64,000 nucleotides of DNA from NCBI RefSeq assembly GCF_028462125.1, contig NZ_CP115468.1, positions 3,465,559 through 3,529,558 on the forward strand. The letters run 5' to 3'. This stretch comes from Leptospira sp. GIMC2001 (GTDB lineage: Bacteria; Spirochaetota; Leptospiria; Leptospirales; Leptospiraceae). The notes under the pieces are model-generated. The model was not told the origin of the DNA and searched no databases. It worked only from the letters and a program-made list of their open reading frames with translations. Below, one piece after another: positions 58,512-64,000 of the stretch. Made by a program: the position numbers and the translations under genes. The first letter of the stretch is position 1. Each line of letters starts with the position of its first letter.

Positions 58512-61500
58512 ATGGATAAAAATATGAATAAACTAATATCACCAATTGCCATTGATTTGGGCGCCAAGAACACAGGAGTGTTTACTTCCACTTATATTCC
58601 AGGCGATTTCATATCAAACTCTGATGTAAAAAAAAATGGATATCTCTTTCAAATGGGGGACATTCAACTCTCACAAGCAGGTAGAACTGTTAAAAGGCAC
58701 CAATTGAGAGGAAATCGAAGAAAAAAGTTAGTTCGAAGATTGCTTTTTCTAATTCTGAAGGAGAAATTCGGAATTAACGAGTTTTCGAGATCCACATCAG
58801 AATTTTTGCAAGGACTTTTAAAACGAAGAGGTTTTTCATATATCGCGGAGAATATAAATGAGGATGTTTTAAAATCGGCTGATTTAGAATTTTTCGAACA
58901 ATTTACCCAAGGAAAAATCACTAAGAAATCGTCTTTATTGAATCAGTTGTTTGATATTTCTCAAAATCTTTACGATGCTCAAAGCATACTTGATTGCGAA
59001 ATATTTCAAAAAAATAAAAAGGATATTAAGTCTTTTCTTAAAACCCAAGAGATTGAAGTTAACGATGATCTTCTGGATCAAATTGATTCTACGAAAAGTT
59101 ATTTAGAAACTATAATAAAGTCGGATATAGATGGACATAAACATCGAAGAGATTATATAAAAAATATTTCTAAAGACATAGAAGCTAAGTGGAAAACTAT
59201 TCAGGAATTTAGTAATCTTAAAATGAAGCCTTTAGATTTTTCAAATCTTTTAGGACATCTTTCCAATCTACAACTTAAACCGCTAAGAAAATATTTCAAC
59301 GATCCTCAAATGGCTGAAGGAAATGATTATTGGGACGAAGAAAGATTGGGAACTATTATTCGAAAATGGCTAAAGTCCTTGAGACCCTCAGAAGAAAAAG
59401 ATAAAGAAAAAATAAACACATTATTAAAAAAAATAAAAGGCAATGAAACCAAAGTAATTGGGATACTGTTATCAACCAATCCTGAACTCTCCATACCCCC
59501 GTATGAGGACATGAACAATCGAAGGATTCCATCTTGTCAAACCCAGTATCTCCATACTCCTGCACTAAACCAACTCTATCCACAATGGAAGATATGGACG
59601 GAGAAGTTAGTTAAGGATTTAACAGACGGAAAAGAGTTGATCGCAGATGCCGGTTTTGATGATTTTCGATTGGATTCAGAGCTGATTATTCTGCAAAAAG
59701 TTGGTGAATCGAATAAAGAAATTCAAGATAGGAAACAAGCTAGATTACTTCAGAGGGTATTGGATCTTTCCAAAAAAGTAGATCCATATAGTATCCGATC
59801 CCAATCTGTTGAGACTAAAAAAGGTCTGACCAAAAAAGAAAAATCTGAATTAGCAGGGGCTAAAGATAGATTGGATAAACTACTAGGTAAAGATAGTGAT
59901 GCCTTCATTGAAATGGCAAAAGACTACTACGATCAGGTAAAAACCGTACGCCAGGGGATTGAATTATCTGAAGATTTATCTCTATTCCACACTTGCGAGG
60001 AAAAGACAAAAAAGAAAGGAAATAACCAAACAGAAAGCATTCGAACAATAATTGGAATAAATAATATAAGCAATGAAAGATTGGAAACTATTTTAGATAC
60101 TGTCTGGAAAGAAAGACTTTATGGAAACACGACTCTCAGATCCTATTGCAATTCATGCGAAGAATTACGTAAAAAAGATGGAACAGCATTCATAATTACC
60201 GTATCGAGCGTGAAGAAGAAAAAGAAACTCAATATAAATATTACTGATGACCATGAAAAAAAAGTTTCAGGTCTTCTGGATAATTTGAATCTTGCAGTGA
60301 AGAAAATCTGTGAAGCATTTCCGGAAATCCAAGAAATAAGCTCCAAAAGAATGGAGAGAGATTGGGAAGATAAAGATTACAATCATCTTCCTTTTGCTAA
60401 CCTATTTAGCCTAGCTCAGATATTCAATATTTTAGAAGGAGACACAAGAGGTTTTTCAAAAATATGCAATCAATGTATGTTAGAAAATAAATGGAGAGGG
60501 ACAATAGTTCGATCAGGTTCCAATCTAGACCAAGGTGCGATAGCAAGTCGACTGAATAGTGACACAATTAGGCAATTTGATGGTGTTCTTCGAAGAATGA
60601 CAGAACGATTGGCATTCGAAATTGCTTATAAAAAGAAAGAAGAACTCAAAGATATCAACCGGAATTCTAAAATCCTGATTCCGATAATCACAGAAATGAA
60701 TCGTTTTGAATTCAATCTTGACCTAGGTCATTACAAGCAAGAAGCGAGAATTGCTTCCCCTATGCAGAAAAAGGGAAATCAAAAAAACGAACAAGCGTTA
60801 GAAAGATTAGAATCATTTGAAGTAAGTAAGAAAGATAGAATCAAAGAAGCATCTCTCAATATTTGCGCAATTACAGGTAGAGCGATTGGAGATAACGGAC
60901 AGATTGATCATATTATTCCGCGAAGCTACTCAAAGAAGTCGAACGCAACCATCTTCAATACAGAAATGAATCTAATTTATCTCTCAACAGGGGGAAATGT
61001 TAAAAAGGGAGCAAAGTTTTATTCAATTAATGACCTTCATCCGAATTATCTCCAAGCTCAGTTTGGAACTAACGAAAAAGAACAAGTTCAAAAACAAATA
61101 ACGGAAGGAATCGAATCTATTCTTAGAATGAAAAGAAAAGTCTTTCGGTCGTATAGACCAGAAGAACAAAAAATTTTGAGACATAGCTTGTTTGTTCCAG
61201 AATTGTTTCCCTTAGTTATTCCTTTATTAGGTGAAGGAATCATGGCAAAGGCGAATGGAACCCAAGCTTATTTGGCAAGAAGTCTACAAAATAAGCTTAA
61301 GAATATTTTAGAAAAAGATGGTTTTAAAGAATTGGAATTTTCAATCTTTCATATGAGGTCCGAAGAAATCTCAGATATTCGAAAGTTACTAGGAGAATTT
61401 AAATCAGAGTTTGCGAAACCAAGCAAAGATCAAGCACCTGGGAGTCATATTTTGGATGCGGTCTCAGTCCTAGTTGGAAGCCTTGGTAATCCGAAGATAC

Positions 61501-62903
61501 AAACTATATTAAAGACAGATATTTTTTCTGAAGAAAAGGATGATATGTCCAAGGAAGATCAAGCAAAGTCGATTGAAGCTTGCCTCCCAACTCAGATAAT
61601 AATTCATAAAATTGATAGTTTGCCTAAGTATAGAAAGAAAAATCTAGGAAGTAAGTCACTATTCAAGGACGGAATCTTTGGTGAGAGATTTGTTCCTCTG
61701 TATTTTCAGAATGAAAAGCTATTTATAGGATTCGATTCTCAAATGAAATCAGGATTAGAAATCAAGAAAAATCCCGAAAAAGTATTCGAATCATTGAAAC
61801 CGTATTTTATGATTCACAATATTTCTTATAAGCAAGCTTTGGAGTCATCAAAGAAATCTACCGTTCGATTCCCTATCGATCGAAATAAAGCAGTTAGATA
61901 TCTTTTCGAATCAGTAAAACAAAATATATGGAACGATGTTTCAGACATTTTACAAGGTTTAAGATATACAGTTTCTAAAAAAGATATAGCTTCACAAATA
62001 GTTGATAAGAATAGCAAGATTCAAAATAAAGATGAGATTTTAAAAGATGCACAAAAAAATATAAAGGTCGAAGTATCAAAACTGGAACTAACGGGTGAAT
62101 CTCTCAAGGGTGTATTTGAATATCCAGGTATTAAAGATTGGGATGCCTTCCTAAAAGAATTCTATAAACACAAGGAAATTAAGACAGGCGAAAAACTGAA
62201 CCTCGAAATCTACGACAAGTTTTGTCGGGAATACTTCAAAATATCTAAGCAAAATAAACAACACCAAAAAGTGAGAAAGATATTCAGTCTTCCAGTTATT
62301 GACAATCCGTCAGGTGGATTTAGAATAAAAAGGAAAAATTATGATGGAACGGAGATTTATCAAGTAGCAACTGCTGATGACGGGTATGCTGCGGGATTTC
62401 CTGCCATTGATGGAAATGTGGAAATCCATAATAGTAAAATTGGGATAGCTTTACCAGGTTTAGAAAAAGTAGAAAGCATTTCAACATTGCAAAATAAAAA
62501 TAATCCTTCAGATGAATTTGTGTTCATGGATGATTGGAGAGAAATTGATGTTTCAGGAATTGAAAATGTAATGAGACTCTGCATACAACCTAACTCATTA
62601 CCACGTGCTAGGATTTACGCTGAGGTGGATATTAAGGACTTTAAAAAGGTCTGTGAAAACATAGACTCTCTAAGCATATATAAAATACCGCAAGTTTTAA
62701 AACTTAAAGATGGCATTAAAATATCAGATAATTTTAAAATTTTAAAGGAACCTAGGGGAGACATTCGCGCGAAATTAATTGATTCCCCCAAAGGGATTAT
62801 AGGCATTGAATTTATCATTCAATCCACAGATAAAACAATTAGCGAACTCTACAATTCTGGCAAACCGATAGGATCCCCTTATGAGACACCTGACAGTAAT
62901 TAA
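58512..62903 (+). CDS. cas9: Cas9, type II-B (Csx12-like)
   Basis: This 1463-aa RNA-guided DNA endonuclease has RuvC-I with D15 in SPIAIDLGAKNTGVF, an Arg-rich bridge helix (~55-85) and RuvC-II with E728 in IPIITEMNRFEF. The HNH nuclease has D799-H800 in GQIDHIIPRSYS and the NLIYLS strand. RuvC-III has H979 and D982 in GSHILDAV. All catalytic residues are intact. The large size and the similarity of the start, RuvC-II and HNH signatures to Francisella Cas9 as I remember it point to subtype II-B. I keep ATG 58512; a second ATG at 58524 is equally possible. The end overlaps cas1 by 23 bp. The PAM and tracrRNA cannot be seen. Confidence 0.93.
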   Translation: MDKNMNKLISPIAIDLGAKNTGVFTSTYIPGDFISNSDVKKNGYLFQMGDIQLSQAGRTVKRHQLRGNRRKKLVRRLLFLILKEKFGINEFSRSTSEFLQGLLKRRGFSYIAENINEDVLKSADLEFFEQFTQGKITKKSSLLNQLFDISQNLYDAQSILDCEIFQKNKKDIKSFLKTQEIEVNDDLLDQIDSTKSYLETIIKSDIDGHKHRRDYIKNISKDIEAKWKTIQEFSNLKMKPLDFSNLLGHLSNLQLKPLRKYFNDPQMAEGNDYWDEERLGTIIRKWLKSLRPSEEKDKEKINTLLKKIKGNETKVIGILLSTNPELSIPPYEDMNNRRIPSCQTQYLHTPALNQLYPQWKIWTEKLVKDLTDGKELIADAGFDDFRLDSELIILQKVGESNKEIQDRKQARLLQRVLDLSKKVDPYSIRSQSVETKKGLTKKEKSELAGAKDRLDKLLGKDSDAFIEMAKDYYDQVKTVRQGIELSEDLSLFHTCEEKTKKKGNNQTESIRTIIGINNISNERLETILDTVWKERLYGNTTLRSYCNSCEELRKKDGTAFIITVSSVKKKKKLNINITDDHEKKVSGLLDNLNLAVKKICEAFPEIQEISSKRMERDWEDKDYNHLPFANLFSLAQIFNILEGDTRGFSKICNQCMLENKWRGTIVRSGSNLDQGAIASRLNSDTIRQFDGVLRRMTERLAFEIAYKKKEELKDINRNSKILIPIITEMNRFEFNLDLGHYKQEARIASPMQKKGNQKNEQALERLESFEVSKKDRIKEASLNICAITGRAIGDNGQIDHIIPRSYSKKSNATIFNTEMNLIYLSTGGNVKKGAKFYSINDLHPNYLQAQFGTNEKEQVQKQITEGIESILRMKRKVFRSYRPEEQKILRHSLFVPELFPLVIPLLGEGIMAKANGTQAYLARSLQNKLKNILEKDGFKELEFSIFHMRSEEISDIRKLLGEFKSEFAKPSKDQAPGSHILDAVSVLVGSLGNPKIQTILKTDIFSEEKDDMSKEDQAKSIEACLPTQIIIHKIDSLPKYRKKNLGSKSLFKDGIFGERFVPLYFQNEKLFIGFDSQMKSGLEIKKNPEKVFESLKPYFMIHNISYKQALESSKKSTVRFPIDRNKAVRYLFESVKQNIWNDVSDILQGLRYTVSKKDIASQIVDKNSKIQNKDEILKDAQKNIKVEVSKLELTGESLKGVFEYPGIKDWDAFLKEFYKHKEIKTGEKLNLEIYDKFCREYFKISKQNKQHQKVRKIFSLPVIDNPSGGFRIKRKNYDGTEIYQVATADDGYAAGFPAIDGNVEIHNSKIGIALPGLEKVESISTLQNKNNPSDEFVFMDDWREIDVSGIENVMRLCIQPNSLPRARIYAEVDIKDFKKVCENIDSLSIYKIPQVLKLKDGIKISDNFKILKEPRGDIRAKLIDSPKGIIGIEFIIQSTDKTISELYNSGKPIGSPYETPDSN

Positions 62904-63873
62904 CGCTGGATCACATTTAAAATTGGACGGTGGTCTTCTGTTGATCATGGAAGGCTCTGATCTTATCAAAGAAGTCCCTCTCAATCGAGTTAAATCTGTC
63001 ACTGTACTTAATCGAGGAGTTTCTCTGACAAGTAATTTAGTGCAAAGTTTTTCAGATAGGGGGATTCGTCTTTTTATTCAGGATTTCAGAAAGAGGCATA
63101 CTGCTTGTATCTCTGGAACTCATCAGCATGCAGTGGTGGCAATTCGCAAGAAGCAATTTGAGATGATAGAATCCAAATCTGAAACGATTGCGAGTTCAAT
63201 TATTTACGGAAAGTTGAGGAACCAAAGAGCGGTACTTTCATATTTCTCAAAATATTTCCAAACTGAAAAAACTGAGAAGTATGAAGAATTAAAAAATACT
63301 TCGGAAGAATTATTAGTACTATCGAATCGATTAATTGAATCCTCAAATTCTAACGAGCCAGATTGGAGAAATCGGATCCTAGGTTACGAAGGAAGAGGAG
63401 CCGCTATTTATTGGAAGACTATTTCTAACACAGATCTCGGTGGAAATAGCTTCAAATCTCGAACAGGACGAGGAGCTATAGAAATTACAAATCAAGCACT
63501 GAACTTGGGATATGCGATCCTTGAGTCTTATGTTTGGAATGCTCTTTCTAATACTGGCATGGAAATATATGCTGGATTTTTGCACACGGACAGACCAGGT
63601 AAGCCGTCCTTGGTTGTGGATTTTATGGAAGAATATAGACCTTGGGTAGTAGATCGATCTGTTATGAAATTAAGGGCTGAATTAAATAAAAAAAAGCAGC
63701 TCGATGATTCATTAAAAAAATCTCTAATTCAAGAAATCCACAAAACATTTCTAAAAAAATATCATTACAAAAAGCAAAAATTAAAACTTGAATCGATTCT
63801 CCAGAAACAAGCGTATCGTTTAGCTGGTTCTTTTTTTGACAAAGAATACAAACCTTACATTTTTAAATGGTAA
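62881..63873 (+). CDS. cas1: Cas1 CRISPR integrase
   Basis: This 330-aa integrase inserts new spacers with Cas2. The metal-binding residues are E170 (LGYEGRGAA), H235 (GFLHTDRPG), D247 and E250 (VVDFMEEYRP). The start ATG lies inside the end of cas9, so the two are translationally coupled. The sequence looks like the Cas1 that accompanies Cas4 in type I and II-B systems rather than short II-A/II-C forms, by memory. The stop is followed 6 bp later by cas2. Confidence 0.95.
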   Translation: MRHLTVINAGSHLKLDGGLLLIMEGSDLIKEVPLNRVKSVTVLNRGVSLTSNLVQSFSDRGIRLFIQDFRKRHTACISGTHQHAVVAIRKKQFEMIESKSETIASSIIYGKLRNQRAVLSYFSKYFQTEKTEKYEELKNTSEELLVLSNRLIESSNSNEPDWRNRILGYEGRGAAIYWKTISNTDLGGNSFKSRTGRGAIEITNQALNLGYAILESYVWNALSNTGMEIYAGFLHTDRPGKPSLVVDFMEEYRPWVVDRSVMKLRAELNKKKQLDDSLKKSLIQEIHKTFLKKYHYKKQKLKLESILQKQAYRLAGSFFDKEYKPYIFKW

Positions 63874-63879
63874 TACAAA

Positions 63880-64000
63880 TTGAATTTATTAAAAGAAATT
63901 GTTGTTATTTATGACATATCAAAGAACAAACCAAGAACCAAGTTATTCAAAGAATTAAAAAATATTGGTCTTCAGAATATTCAAAATTCAGTTTTCTGGG
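63880..64000 (+). CDS. cas2: Cas2, N-terminal part cut by window end
   Basis: The first 40 codons are visible: start TTG 63880, then VVIYDISKNKPRTKLF with the catalytic-type Asp in the first beta strand, followed by IQNSVFW, which is typical of Cas2. The gene continues past the window. A cas4 gene and the CRISPR array are expected downstream in subtype II-B but are not visible. Confidence 0.9.
   Translation, partial: MNLLKEIVVIYDISKNKPRTKLFKELKNIGLQNIQNSVFW

Overview
The window is AT-rich, gene-dense bacterial chromosome that looks like a spirochaete, most likely Leptospira or a close relative. The evidence is: (i) a V-type ATPase operon in the gene order I know from Borrelia and Treponema (E, DUF2764 protein, A, B, D, I, K); (ii) many lipoproteins with loose spirochaetal lipoboxes; (iii) many two-component, SpoIIE-phosphatase and cyclase signalling genes; (iv) lineage-type hypothetical proteins. 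The genus is inferred from gene content, not from a marker gene.

Layout. 1-8560: a hybrid histidine kinase cut by the window edge, a membrane protein, a short RecQ helicase, an MFS transporter overlapping a PilZ-patatin fusion, and a GAF-adenylate cyclase. 8560-11050: a thioredoxin-reductase-like flavoprotein behind two perfect palindromes, then a 1.4-kb gene-free stretch with about 3.3 tandem copies of a 314-bp repeat. 11049-12725: an acyl-CoA dehydrogenase that best fits methylsuccinyl-CoA dehydrogenase. 13079-17176: response regulator, histidine kinase and SpoIIE phosphatase, all on the minus strand. 17285-20939: two large convergent, overlapping membrane proteins of GT-C type. 21000-29574: a minus-strand block of three propeller lipoproteins, an AsmA-like protein and a TerB-like protein, with a 361-bp duplication scar flanking the largest lipoprotein. 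29663-40383: metG, an unknown gene and the seven-gene V-ATPase operon. 40442-47323: a small lipoprotein, an HGSNAT-like acyltransferase, and a valS-purD-unknown operon. 47409-52958: a 7TM-SpoIIE phosphatase, a Kunitz-domain lipoprotein, a MATE exporter, a VOC protein, a metzincin-motif lipoprotein and a NYN-domain protein. 53023-56471: an SDR plus FAD-oxidase pair closely resembling mycobacterial DprE2/DprE1, and an LptF/G permease. 56549-58009: a HEAT protein, a lipoprotein and an ankyrin-gene remnant. 58512-64000: cas9 (1463 aa, type II-B/Csx12-like), cas1 and the start of cas2; the window ends before any cas4, tracrRNA or repeat array.

How the genes work together. The V-ATPase genes form one translationally coupled unit, and its K proteolipid keeps every Na+-ligand position known from Enterococcus hirae NtpK. 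The DprE2/DprE1-like pair should form a two-step polyprenyl-phosphoryl-pentose 2'-epimerase. cas9-cas1-cas2 overlap or nearly abut and should form one interference/adaptation operon. The items most worth following up are the II-B CRISPR locus in a spirochaete-like genome, the DprE pair with a natural Ala at the benzothiazinone-target Cys position, the bacterial Kunitz lipoprotein, the PilZ-patatin fusion and the 314-bp repeat array.
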